Program-made: the position numbers and the translations under genes
Notes under the pieces: model-generated
What the model was told of the DNA's origin: nothing
Database searches by the model: none
The model's input: only the letters and a program-made list of their open reading frames with translations
Source: Zunongwangia pacifica
GTDB taxonomy: Bacteria > Bacteroidota > Bacteroidia > Flavobacteriales > Flavobacteriaceae
Length of the DNA: 64,000 bases
Assembly: GCF_023499215.1 (NCBI RefSeq)
Contig: NZ_JAKHSK010000002.1
Coordinates: 242,096-306,095 of the forward strand
Direction: 5' to 3'
Part shown: in pieces, positions 9,581 to 17,742 of the stretch
Position numbering within the stretch: the first letter of the stretch is position 1
Layout of the letters: every line of letters starts with the position of its first letter

Positions 9581-10347
9581 TCAAAAGAATAATCGTTGTC
9601 GTTCTATTAACGCTTAGTATTGCGGCCTGCGGAACCAAAAAAGCAGCCACCGATTTCGAAAAAAGCAATCTAAAAGCAGCAGGTGTTATAAAAAACCATT
9701 ACGATAAAGCGATACAGTTTAATACCCTATCTGGAAAATTAAGAGCCACCTATCAGGATGCCGATAGAACACAATCGGTAAATCTAAGTTTTAGGATGGA
9801 AAAAGACAAAGCCATTTGGATGAGTGCCAGTATTCTTGGTTTTCCAATGGCCAAAGCCTATATCACTCCGCAAAAAGTAAGCTATTACGAAAAAGTAGGG
9901 AAAACCTATTTTGATGGTGATTTTAGTTTAGTGAGCAAGTGGTTGGGAACCCCTTTAGATTTCGAGAAACTTCAGAATTTATTATTGGGCCAGGCCATTT
10001 ACGATCTTAGGGAAGATGCTTATACTTTAAGTGAATCTCCAAGAGGTTTTCAATTACTTCCGAAGAAATCATCTGATGTAAAAAAGATGTTTATGTTAGA
10101 TGCTGAAACCTATAAAGCGAAGGCGCAACAGTTGGCTCAGGATTCAAAAAGCAGAAGTGTTACGATAACTTACGGCGATTATCAGCGCGTTGCTGGCAGG
10201 CTTTTTCCTGAAACAATTACCATTATTGCCAATGAAGGTGGTGAAAGTACCAATATTACCTTGCAGTATCGCTCAATGGAATTTGACGGTGAGGTAAGTT
10301 TTCCATTTAGTATCCCTTCTGGGTACGATGAAATTTCTGTAGAATGA
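9577..10347 (+). CDS. DUF4292-family lipoprotein
   Basis: A 256-residue lipoprotein: the signal core is followed by SIAAC with the lipid-accepting cysteine at residue 18. The mature region (NTLSGKLRATYQD and the following beta-rich part) resembles DUF4292 proteins, which have a LolA/LolB-like appearance, but lipid carriage is only a suggestion. It is translationally coupled to the TPR gene upstream and to the M23-like gene downstream by 4-base overlaps, so the three products probably act together in the envelope. Confidence 0.8.
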   Translation: MIKRIIVVVLLTLSIAACGTKKAATDFEKSNLKAAGVIKNHYDKAIQFNTLSGKLRATYQDADRTQSVNLSFRMEKDKAIWMSASILGFPMAKAYITPQKVSYYEKVGKTYFDGDFSLVSKWLGTPLDFEKLQNLLLGQAIYDLREDAYTLSESPRGFQLLPKKSSDVKKMFMLDAETYKAKAQQLAQDSKSRSVTITYGDYQRVAGRLFPETITIIANEGGESTNITLQYRSMEFDGEVSFPFSIPSGYDEISVE

Positions 10348-11561
10348 AATTAGGCTTTTTTAAATATCTTTTTTATATCGCTACTTTTTTGGTGGTGACC
10401 AATTCATTTTCTCAAACTACCAGAGAAGCTTTAGAGAAAAAACGAATTGAACTTCGGAATGAAATTCGTCGAATTTCAGAATTAAGAAGTAGCAATAAAA
10501 AGAAGGAAAAGTCGATTTTAAATGAAGTTCAGGACTTAAACCAACAAATAAAGAGTACAGAGAGTTTAATAAAAGTCACTAACCAACAAGCGAGTCTTCT
10601 TACTAAGGAGATGAACGAAAATGAAGCTAAAATCGCGAAATTCAGAAAAGAACTTGAAGAATTAAAAGCCGATTATGCCGAGATGATTAAAAAGTCATAC
10701 CGTAGCAAATCGCAGCAAAGCCGTATTATGTTCTTACTTTCGTCTGAAAGCTTTTTACAGGCCTATAAACGGCTTCAATATCTAAAACAATATACAGACT
10801 ACCGCAAATCGCAGGGAGAGCAAATAAAGAAGCGTACGATAGATCTACAGCGTTTAAACAAACGCCTTGCGTATCAAAAAGCAGAAAAGAATAAGCTAAT
10901 TGCTGAAAATAGGGCCACCAGGGCACGACTTGAAGAAAATAAAAAGTCGCAACAGGAATTAATGAAAACCATTACGGCAAAAGAAGGCCAGTTTGCTTCA
11001 CAAATTAAAAAGGCGCAACAGGAAATCGACGAAATAGAGCGTAAAATTGATGCCATGATTAAAGCATCGATTGCTGAAGCGAATAAAAAATCGGGTTCTA
11101 GCAAACGTGATGTATTCGAACTTACCCCTGAAGCAAAAGCCTTGGCAAAAGACTTTGCCAGTAACAAAGGAAAACTACCGTGGCCGGTAGCTACAGGTAC
11201 GATAAGTATGAGATTTGGGAAACAACCCCACCCGGTGGTAAGCAATATTACCATTAACAATAGTGGTGTAAATATCGATACCGATAAAGGAGGAAAAGCC
11301 AGGGCTGTTTTTGAAGGTACCGTTAGTGAGGTACAGATTTTAAAAGGAGCCAACAAAGCAGTAATGTTAAGACATGGTGATTATATTACCATTTACGATA
11401 ATCTTGAAGAGGTGTATGTACGCAAAGGCGATTATGTAAGTACAGGCCAGGATTTGGGAGTTGTCGCCACCAGTAAAAGCTCGGGGAAAACCACGCTTCA
11501 CTTTTTAATATTCCAAAATACCAAAAAGTATAATCCAGAAAGTTGGATTTTAAAACGCTAA
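10344..11561 (+). CDS. EnvC-like murein hydrolase activator (degenerate M23 domain)
   Basis: A 405-residue secreted protein: a signal peptide (to about residue 24), a long coiled coil of Lys/Glu/Gln heptads (about 25-255) and a C-terminal LytM/M23 domain (about 285-405). The zinc-ligand positions are degenerate. The HxGxD-type site reads NSGVNID, and the usual HxH near the end reads TLHFLIF with one His. As in EnvC, this suggests an activator of cell-wall amidases rather than a peptidase. It is last in the coupled TPR-DUF4292-envC unit. Confidence 0.88.
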   Translation: MKLGFFKYLFYIATFLVVTNSFSQTTREALEKKRIELRNEIRRISELRSSNKKKEKSILNEVQDLNQQIKSTESLIKVTNQQASLLTKEMNENEAKIAKFRKELEELKADYAEMIKKSYRSKSQQSRIMFLLSSESFLQAYKRLQYLKQYTDYRKSQGEQIKKRTIDLQRLNKRLAYQKAEKNKLIAENRATRARLEENKKSQQELMKTITAKEGQFASQIKKAQQEIDEIERKIDAMIKASIAEANKKSGSSKRDVFELTPEAKALAKDFASNKGKLPWPVATGTISMRFGKQPHPVVSNITINNSGVNIDTDKGGKARAVFEGTVSEVQILKGANKAVMLRHGDYITIYDNLEEVYVRKGDYVSTGQDLGVVATSKSSGKTTLHFLIFQNTKKYNPESWILKR

Positions 11562-11576
11562 TTTATAGCTCTTAAC

Positions 11577-11602
11577 GCAACCTTTTTCTTAATTTGCATC
11601 TT
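11577..11602 (+). promoter_or_regulatory. ECF-like promoter upstream of lipoprotein gene 11623
   Basis: GCAACC (11577-11582), a 14-base spacer beginning with a T run, then CATCTT (11597-11602), 20 bases before the ATG. The same arrangement with CATCTA or TATCTA precedes the three tandem lipoprotein genes at 20-21.6 kb. GCAACC resembles the AAC-containing -35 of ECF sigma promoters; assignment to a specific sigma is inference. Confidence 0.5.
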
Positions 11603-11622
11603 ATCTGGTGTAAATAATAATT

Positions 11623-12321
11623 ATGAGAAAAAATTACGTTGCCGCGATAGCGATGGTCTTTCTAATTCAATTTTTTAGTTCCTGTAATAGTGATGATGTA
11701 TTGGTGACCGAAAATAAGCGAACTGCTATTTTTGCGACCTTGGTAGATTCTAACGATGTAGCTTTACACGATATTCCCGTAAATGTAACCACTAATATTG
11801 CAGAAGATTATAATATTTTGGGTGCCTCCATCAGTAAAGCAGGAGGGAGTGTAGATTTTGTTTCCTTGGTTTCTTACAATAGAGGAATAGTGGTTAATTT
11901 TAATCCGCCTTCTTCATCCGATTATGATTCCAATTTCATGACTTTAAGTTATGTAGATCAAAGAGAATTTATGGATAGGGAAGAGCGTATCGATCTAGAT
12001 GTGGTTAAGCTGAGTCCTATGCAGGATGTAAATATTCGTATGAATAGATTGCCTGAAACCAATAGTGTAGAACTTCAACTTCAATATTATAACGCAAGAC
12101 AGTTGATCGCCTTCGATGGATATGCAGATCTTTTACCGGAATTTCAGAATATCAAAAATGATTATTTAAGATTGGATGAAGAAAATCCTTCTTTTGAAAA
12201 ATCATTGCGTTTACCAGTTGGCTCACCAGTCAAAATTTTTTATAGCGTAAACGATGGGGACGAAAAGGATTCCACAATAATGGTAACTTCAACAACCAGT
12301 AGTGTTAACTTAGAATTTTAA
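11623..12321 (+). CDS. Predicted lipoprotein with ECF-like promoter
   Basis: A 232-residue lipoprotein with a signal peptide ending FFSSC (Cys at about 21) followed by NSDD, an acidic start to the mature chain as in many flavobacterial surface lipoproteins. The rest is beta-rich and of no family I can name. The ATG at 11623 is 20 bases downstream of an ECF-like promoter shared with the lipoprotein triplet at 20-21.6 kb, which suggests coregulation. It is followed by a porin-like gene 48 bases later. Confidence 0.78.
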   Translation: MRKNYVAAIAMVFLIQFFSSCNSDDVLVTENKRTAIFATLVDSNDVALHDIPVNVTTNIAEDYNILGASISKAGGSVDFVSLVSYNRGIVVNFNPPSSSDYDSNFMTLSYVDQREFMDREERIDLDVVKLSPMQDVNIRMNRLPETNSVELQLQYYNARQLIAFDGYADLLPEFQNIKNDYLRLDEENPSFEKSLRLPVGSPVKIFYSVNDGDEKDSTIMVTSTTSSVNLEF

Positions 12322-12369
12322 ATCGAAGACCTTATCTTTTTTATCGATTTTCCAGCATAAATTTTTCAG

Positions 12370-13011
12370 ATGAAAAACATAATACTTTTAGCATTTCTAT
12401 TCAGTATCTCTTTAGTAAACGCACAACAAGAGCAGGTTCCACAAAATGCGCATAGAAACTCTTACAATCCTGAGGATCCTGAAACCGTATTTTTTGGATT
12501 GTCATTCTATTTTCCTAATGGTTTAAGTGATTCTAGTTTGGGTAATGATTATACGTTCGATGCCGGAATTCAATTTGAAGTCAATGTCTTTATCACCCCT
12601 CAATTTGTAGCGGGAGTTTATGGAAAGTGGCATGAAGGAGAGGTAAGCAATATTGAAAAAATTGGAAATATAAGCGAAAGCAATTTTAGCGAATATGGGT
12701 TGAGCCTGGGATATTACCAGGCCATAAATAGGGAATTTAACTACTTTATTACAGCCAGTATTGGTGGTGTTTCTGTAAGAAATACGGTTCCTTTTTCTCC
12801 AGATTCGTTTCGCGAAAACGGCACCAGTTATAAAGTAGGGGGAGAATTAGGCTATCGATTTAATCAAACTATAGCCTTTTTCGCTAAAGTTTCTCCTTAT
12901 TATTTAAATCTTGATATCGAGAATACGGCGTATAATGATTATTTAAATAATCATTTTCTGGTAGATGTTGGTTTTGGATTACGGGTTCATTTACATAACC
13001 CAAATGGATAA
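12370..13011 (+). CDS. Outer-membrane beta-barrel-like protein
   Basis: A 213-residue protein with a cleavable signal peptide (KNIILLAFLFSISLVNA, then QQ). Alternating aromatic/hydrophobic beta strands follow, with motifs such as FGLSFYFPNG and GVYGKWHEGE, consistent with a small OmpA/OmpW-like barrel. The start is ATG at 12370. It is encoded just after the lipoprotein at 11623 and converges with the thioesterase gene. No enzymatic motif is seen. Confidence 0.72.
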   Translation: MKNIILLAFLFSISLVNAQQEQVPQNAHRNSYNPEDPETVFFGLSFYFPNGLSDSSLGNDYTFDAGIQFEVNVFITPQFVAGVYGKWHEGEVSNIEKIGNISESNFSEYGLSLGYYQAINREFNYFITASIGGVSVRNTVPFSPDSFRENGTSYKVGGELGYRFNQTIAFFAKVSPYYLNLDIENTAYNDYLNNHFLVDVGFGLRVHLHNPNG

Positions 13012-13042
13012 ACTTTAATAGCCCAACAACAAGGCTTACGGC

Positions 13043-13555
13043 TTACTTGGTAAATAAGGCTTTAAGTTCGCTAGCCTCGTTAGGTTGCATTTTACCGGCA
13101 AGAACAAGGCTTAGTTGTTTTCTTCGTAAAGCGGCAGCATAACGCTCTTTTTCCAAATCGGTTTCTGGTTCTAAAGGAGGAACGGGAACCGGAGCACCGG
13201 TTTCATCTACGGCTACAAATGTATAAATCGCTTCGTTTGCTTTACTTCTAAGCCCGCTTTCACGGTCTTCTACCCATACATCTATGAAAATCTCCATAGA
13301 CGATTTAAACGCCCTGGAAACGACGGCTTCAACCGTTACAACACTTCCTAGCGGGATCGCTTTATTAAACGCTACATGATTTACAGAGGCAGTCACTACA
13401 ATACGACGGCTATGTCTTCTGGCTGCGATACTGGCAGCACGATCCATACGAGCTAACAATTCGCCTCCAAATAAATTATTTAGGGGATTGGTCTCGCTTG
13501 GTAAAACAAGATCGGTTAATGTAGTTCTAGAATCTTTTGGGTACTTAGAATTCAT
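13043..13555 (-). CDS. Acyl-CoA thioesterase, hotdog fold (YciA/ACOT type)
   Basis: A 170-residue hotdog thioesterase that hydrolyses acyl-CoA. The family pattern is NPLNNLFGGELLARMDRAA, in which the Asp after ARM is the expected catalytic acid, with the beta-sheet core HVAFNKAIPLGSVVTVEA. The ATG at 13555 was chosen; an in-frame TTG three codons upstream lies inside a palindrome next to the start. Monocistronic on the minus strand, converging with the porin-like gene. Confidence 0.9.
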   Translation of the reverse strand: MNSKYPKDSRTTLTDLVLPSETNPLNNLFGGELLARMDRAASIAARRHSRRIVVTASVNHVAFNKAIPLGSVVTVEAVVSRAFKSSMEIFIDVWVEDRESGLRSKANEAIYTFVAVDETGAPVPVPPLEPETDLEKERYAAALRRKQLSLVLAGKMQPNEASELKALFTK

Positions 13556-13612
13556 ATTTGCCAATTTTTGGCAATAATAGTAAGCTTTTAAATAAATATC
13601 ACTAAAAAAAGA

Positions 13613-14548
13613 TTAAAGTTCCTGTACCAATAGCCAGGCAGCCTGGTTTTCTCTCTTTAATTTATTTAATGCATTTACCGCGTCACGTCTTGTTTTATGG
13701 CTGGAGAAAACCACTTGATGAAGTCCGTATTTGTTAGCCCCTATAAGTCTCGCTTTATACCCTTCCTCTCTAAGTTCCTCTACTTTTTTCTCGGCATTTT
13801 CTTCCACTCTAAAAGCTCCTGCCACCAGGTGAAAATTGCCAGATTGCTTTTCTACGTTAAACGTAATGGCCGGTAGTGGGTTGTCGATCACAAAAGTAGC
13901 TTCCTGAATTTGTTGCTGTAACTGATTTTCAGCTTCCTGTTGTTCAGCAATATTATGTTCAGCAACCTGATTGCTATAGATATTTAAACCGGCAATACCA
14001 GAAAGGCCAATAGCAAGAATCCCAACGGCGGCATATTTAAGAAATGCAGCTTTGCGGCTTCTTCGTTCAGGAGTAAAGTGAATGGGTGCTTTGTCTTCGA
14101 TTTTCTGAACCTGAGATTTGTACACTTCACGCTGAATTTTTGTGGAATGAACCACATCCAGTCCAAAAGAATCGGCCAGGTAATTTACTTTATTAAAAGG
14201 TTCAAACTGAAGGGTATAATCTTCAGAAACCGTAAATTCACCAACGTTGGCAATTTCAGCTTTTTGCTGCTCTTTTAAAGAACTCTCCAGCTGATGTACG
14301 AAATCTGCAATTTTATTAAGCGCTGTAGTATAATTAATACTTTCGGCATCTGCGATGTAATTAGCTAATAATCCGTCGTTTTTAACTAATTGACGGTTAA
14401 AGGATACAGTCTTTTTTGGTGGATAAAGAGTATGTGTTGCTGCATCGATAAAAGCAGATTCTCTTTGCGATAAAAACGCACCAAATCCGGGTAAGATAAC
14501 GCATTCGTAGCGATAAAGTAAATCCTGTATGTAATTAGCTATTTTCAT
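13613..14548 (-). CDS. HU-CCDC81-like and SPOR-domain membrane protein
   Basis: A 311-residue protein. The N-terminus (IANYIQDLLYRYECVILPGF) matches the HU-like/CCDC81 fold seen in Bacteroidota, a membrane helix lies at about 172-190, and a SPOR domain occupies about 236-311 (starting FHLVAGAFRVEENAEKK). SPOR domains bind denuded septal peptidoglycan, so a role in division or wall organisation is likely. A longer frame begins 16 codons upstream, but an exact TATTTTTG element lies six bases before the ATG at 14548, which favours this start. Confidence 0.88.
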   Translation of the reverse strand: MKIANYIQDLLYRYECVILPGFGAFLSQRESAFIDAATHTLYPPKKTVSFNRQLVKNDGLLANYIADAESINYTTALNKIADFVHQLESSLKEQQKAEIANVGEFTVSEDYTLQFEPFNKVNYLADSFGLDVVHSTKIQREVYKSQVQKIEDKAPIHFTPERRSRKAAFLKYAAVGILAIGLSGIAGLNIYSNQVAEHNIAEQQEAENQLQQQIQEATFVIDNPLPAITFNVEKQSGNFHLVAGAFRVEENAEKKVEELREEGYKARLIGANKYGLHQVVFSSHKTRRDAVNALNKLKRENQAAWLLVQEL

Positions 14549-14553
14549 AATTG

Positions 14554-14561
14554 CAAAAATA
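14554..14561 (-). promoter_or_regulatory. Bacteroidota -7 element for the SPOR gene
   Basis: TATTTTTG on the minus strand matches TAnnTTTG exactly and ends 5 bases before the ATG at 14548, implying a leaderless or nearly leaderless mRNA. No convincing -33 TTG at normal spacing was found. Confidence 0.45.
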
Positions 14562-14645
14562 ATAGGAATAGGAAGTATATAAAAATAGCGAAACAAATTT
14601 TATTAACAAATCTTTTTTTACGTAATTTTAGTGGAAAGCGGTGGG

Positions 14646-15746
14646 ATGAATATTACAGATTTACGATATATACTGGCATTGCAAAGAGCTCCTAATCTGG
14701 GAGATAGGACAGCAAAGAAGCTCATTGCAAGATTGGGAAGTGCAGCCGCAATTTTTAAAGAAAAGCGGCAAAATTTATTGAAAATCGAAGGGATTGGTGC
14801 GCTTAAACTTAAAGGATTGCTGGATCCCGCAAACTTTGAAGCAGCAGAAAAGGAAATTGAATTTATCCAAAATGAACAATTAGAAACACATTATTTTTTA
14901 GACGATAATTATCCCGAAAAGTTGAAACACTGCCATGATTCCCCAATTTTGCTATTCTCTAAAGGAAATATACAGCTTAACAATCGTCGAATTATAAGTA
15001 TTGTGGGTACCCGGAAGATTACAAGTGCAGGAAAGGCATTTGTAGAACAATTTATTGAGGAGTTGAGTCCGCTTAATCCCATAATTGTTTCGGGCTTTGC
15101 CTATGGCGTTGATATTGCAGCTCATCGTGCAGCCATCGATCATAACTTGCAAACCATTGGTTGCTTAGCACACGGTTTCGATCAGATTTACCCAAAAGTA
15201 CATGCCAGGTATGTAGATGAAGTTTTAAAAAATGGAGGCTTTTTTAGCGATTTTTGGAGTAGTGATAAATTTGATCGCAATAACTTCTTAAAACGAAACC
15301 GAATTATTGCTGGTTTAAGCGAAGCGACCGTAGTCATTGAGAGTGCCGAAAAAGGCGGAAGTTTGGTGACTGCAGATATCGCCAATTCTTATAACCGTGA
15401 AGTTTTTGCAGTTCCAGGAAGGCCTGGTGATAAATACAGCAAGGGCTGCAATAACCTTATTAAATCTAATAATGCCCATTTGCTGAGTAGTGCAGCTGAT
15501 TTGGTGTATATGCTGGGTTGGAAACTAGAAGAAGAAATAAAACCTATACAGCAGCAGCTTTTTGTAGATTTAGATGAAGAAGAACAACTTATCTACGATC
15601 ATTTAAAAGAAAAAGGGAAATCACAATTAGACACGATAGCACTATATTGTGATTTCCCGACTTTTAAAGCCGCTTCAATTTTATTGAATATGGAACTTAA
15701 AGGTGTGATTAGACCTTTGCCCGGTAAATTATTTGAAGCCATTTAG
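14646..15746 (+). CDS. dprA: DNA-processing protein DprA
   Basis: A 366-residue recombination mediator that loads RecA onto incoming ssDNA during natural transformation. An N-terminal helix-hairpin-helix region (about 10-60) precedes the Rossmann DprA/Smf domain, with SIVGTRKITSAGKAF, VSGFAYGVDIAAHRAA, ESAEKGGSLVTADIA and VFAVPG. A C-terminal winged-helix part follows (about 300-366). ATG 14646 was preferred over the in-frame GTG at 14631, because the chain then starts like its homologues and a purine-rich GGTGGG precedes it. Divergent from the SPOR gene. Confidence 0.95.
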   Translation: MNITDLRYILALQRAPNLGDRTAKKLIARLGSAAAIFKEKRQNLLKIEGIGALKLKGLLDPANFEAAEKEIEFIQNEQLETHYFLDDNYPEKLKHCHDSPILLFSKGNIQLNNRRIISIVGTRKITSAGKAFVEQFIEELSPLNPIIVSGFAYGVDIAAHRAAIDHNLQTIGCLAHGFDQIYPKVHARYVDEVLKNGGFFSDFWSSDKFDRNNFLKRNRIIAGLSEATVVIESAEKGGSLVTADIANSYNREVFAVPGRPGDKYSKGCNNLIKSNNAHLLSSAADLVYMLGWKLEEEIKPIQQQLFVDLDEEEQLIYDHLKEKGKSQLDTIALYCDFPTFKAASILLNMELKGVIRPLPGKLFEAI

Positions 15747-15777
15747 CATGCTTACTCGTTAATCGAGATTAAATGCT
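15745..15777. repeat. Intergenic palindromic repeat, R4 family, copy a
   Basis: The core CTCGTTAATCGAG (15755-15767) lies inside a longer imperfect palindrome with AGCAT/ATGCT ends. It is the reverse complement of copy d at 61.4 kb across about 26 bases. It sits in the convergent gap between dprA and trpS. Confidence 0.6.
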
Positions 15778-15780
15778 GCG

Positions 15781-15806
15781 ATCCCGTCCCAATAGCGGGA
15801 CGGGAT
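15781..15806. repeat. GC-rich palindrome between dprA and trpS
   Basis: A perfect 10-bp stem (15781-15790 with 15797-15806) with a 6-base loop and no T tract, directly after R4 copy a. It may act as a bidirectional barrier between the convergent genes; it looks like one half of a two-part extragenic repeat. Confidence 0.6.
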
Positions 15807-15867
15807 GTGTTTAAATAAAAAATAATTTTCTACCAACTACCTAATGAGCTTGCCCTAAGGTAGTTTA

Positions 15868-16836
15868 CTAATATCCTAATTTCTCGCGCACCCTTTTTAA
15901 AACATCATTAGCAACAACGGTTGCTTTTTCTTTTCCTATGGCTAAGGCCTTATCTACTTCTTCAAGATTATTGATGTAGTATTCATATTTTTCGCGTGGC
16001 TCAGCAAAGGTTTCTTTTACCAGTTCGAATAGTGCTTGTTTGGCGTGACCGTACCCAAAACCACCGGCTTCATATTTTTGGCGTAGGTCTGCTGTTTGTT
16101 CTTCAGATCCTAATAATTTATAAATATTGAAAACATTACAGGTATCCGGGTTTTTAGGTTCTTCAAGCGGAGTACTATCGGTTTGGATACTCATTATCTG
16201 TTTTCTCAGTTTTTTATCAGTCTGAAAAATATTAATGGTATTATCTTTCGATTTACTCATCTTAGAACCATCAGTACCGGGAACGTACAAGATGTTTTCT
16301 TCTACTTTAGCTTCAGGAATTACAAAGGTTTCTCCCATTTTATTGTGAAAACGAGAGGCTACATCTCTGGTAATTTCTAAATGTTGTAACTGGTCTTTTC
16401 CTACCGGAACAATTTCAGCATCATATAAAAGAATATCTGCTGCCATAAGCATGGGATACGTAAATAGCCCTGCGTTTACATCTTCTAACCGATCGGCTTT
16501 ATCTTTAAATGAATGTGCTAACGTAAGTCGCTGATAAGGAAAAAAGCAGCTTAAATACCAGGTAAGTTCACTGGTTTGTGGGATGTCACTTTGTCTGTAA
16601 AAAACAGTTTTTTCAATATCAAGACCGCAGGCAAGCCAGGTTGCCGCGACAGAGTAGGTGTTGTTTTTTAAAGTTTCCGCATCTTTAATTTGCGTTAAAG
16701 AGTGCATATCTGCTATAAAAATGAATGAATCATTCTCTGGGCTATTCGCCATTTTAATAGCAGGCATAATTGCCCCCAGTAAATTTCCTAAATGAGGAGT
16801 TCCTGTACTTTGCACTCCCGTTAGTATTCTAGACAT
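15868..16836 (-). CDS. trpS: Tryptophanyl-tRNA synthetase
   Basis: A 322-residue class I synthetase that charges tRNA-Trp. The HIGH-equivalent is TGTPHLGN (near residue 11) and the KMSKS loop is SKMSKSKDN (near 195-203). Length and architecture are normal. The start is ATG 16836, twenty bases downstream of an exact TACCTTTG element. Divergent from plsC. Confidence 0.97.
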   Translation of the reverse strand: MSRILTGVQSTGTPHLGNLLGAIMPAIKMANSPENDSFIFIADMHSLTQIKDAETLKNNTYSVAATWLACGLDIEKTVFYRQSDIPQTSELTWYLSCFFPYQRLTLAHSFKDKADRLEDVNAGLFTYPMLMAADILLYDAEIVPVGKDQLQHLEITRDVASRFHNKMGETFVIPEAKVEENILYVPGTDGSKMSKSKDNTINIFQTDKKLRKQIMSIQTDSTPLEEPKNPDTCNVFNIYKLLGSEEQTADLRQKYEAGGFGYGHAKQALFELVKETFAEPREKYEYYINNLEEVDKALAIGKEKATVVANDVLKRVREKLGY

Positions 16837-16856
16837 GTAGTTATTAAATTTTTATA

Positions 16857-16864
16857 CAAAGGTA
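16857..16864 (-). promoter_or_regulatory. Bacteroidota -7 element for trpS
   Basis: TACCTTTG on the minus strand is an exact TAnnTTTG match 20 bases before the trpS ATG. No clear -33 TTG was found. Confidence 0.5.
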
Positions 16865-16897
16865 CTTTTTTTGTGGAATTGACTTGATTGTATTTAC

Positions 16898-16905
16898 TAC
16901 TTTTG
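16898..16905 (+). promoter_or_regulatory. Bacteroidota -7 element for plsC
   Basis: TACTTTTG is an exact TAnnTTTG match ending 6 bases before the ATG at 16912. This implies a very short leader and argues against the upstream in-frame TTG at 16888. Confidence 0.5.
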
Positions 16906-16911
16906 ACACCT

Positions 16912-17652
16912 ATGCGATTTTTTAAAAATATTGCTATTGTAGTATGGAGAATATGGTTCTACGTTTTATTGGTGGTACCTATTATCCTTATGCTCCCTAT
17001 TCTAATCGTTTTTACTTCGGCAGAGCGTTTTTATCCTCAGTTTTTCTTTTGTGCCAGGATGTGGGGGAAATTCATCATTTTTGGGATGGGTTTTTACCGG
17101 CGAACGCATGGAAGCCATAAACTGGATAAGGATGGCAGCTATATGTTTGTAGCCAATCACTATTCGATGTTAGACATTATGCTTATGCTGGCAACCGTTA
17201 ACCATCCTTTTGTATTTGTAGGTAAAAAAGAGCTGGCTAAAATTCCAATTTTCGGGTTTTTCTACCGTAAAACCTGCATTCTGGTAGACCGTAAAAGTCA
17301 GCAAAGTCGGCAGGCGGTTTTTAATGAGGCTGAAAGACGTTTAAAACAGGGGAATAGTATCTGTATTTTTCCTGAAGGTGGCGTTCCCGACGATGAAAGT
17401 GTCATTTTAGACGAATTTAAAGAAGGCGCTTTTAAATTGGCCATTGATCATCAAATACTCATTGCTCCTTTAACTTTTCACGATACCAAAAAGCGTTTTT
17501 CGTACACATTTTTATCGGGTAGCCCCGGGAAATTAAGGGTTACCATCCACGATTTTATTCCTACCGCAGGTAAAACTCAGCAAGATCGTAAAGAGCTTAA
17601 AGATAAAACACATGAAATTATTCTTGAAGAACTAAAAAATCCTAGTCTGTAA
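16912..17652 (+). CDS. plsC: 1-acyl-sn-glycerol-3-phosphate acyltransferase
   Basis: A 246-residue membrane acyltransferase of the PlsC family, forming phosphatidic acid from lysophosphatidic acid. An N-terminal hydrophobic helix (about 5-40) is followed by the catalytic HX4D motif in NHYSMLD and the substrate-binding FPEGG. The ATG at 16912 was chosen because a -7 element sits immediately upstream. Divergent from trpS, convergent with the sigma-linked membrane protein gene. Confidence 0.93.
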   Translation: MRFFKNIAIVVWRIWFYVLLVVPIILMLPILIVFTSAERFYPQFFFCARMWGKFIIFGMGFYRRTHGSHKLDKDGSYMFVANHYSMLDIMLMLATVNHPFVFVGKKELAKIPIFGFFYRKTCILVDRKSQQSRQAVFNEAERRLKQGNSICIFPEGGVPDDESVILDEFKEGAFKLAIDHQILIAPLTFHDTKKRFSYTFLSGSPGKLRVTIHDFIPTAGKTQQDRKELKDKTHEIILEELKNPSL

Positions 17653-17729
17653 AACCTAATTTCAGTTTCTAGTTCGCTTAGCAACTTTTGATTTCATTCA
17701 ATTTCAATTCAGAAAGAAGACTTTTAAAT

Positions 17730-17742
17730 CTCGATTATCGAG
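17730..17742. repeat. R4 palindrome, copy b
   Basis: CTCGATTATCGAG, a perfect 13-base palindrome with AT-rich flanks, adjoins the stop of the minus-strand gene at 17743 in the convergent gap after plsC. Confidence 0.6.

Noticed and set aside
10874..11356. 160-codon minus-strand frame opposite the EnvC-like gene
   Set aside because: Shadow of a Lys/Glu-rich coiled-coil gene; no conserved motif.
15781..15806. Simple intrinsic terminator for dprA
   Set aside because: Stable stem but no T tract on either strand; described as a palindrome instead.
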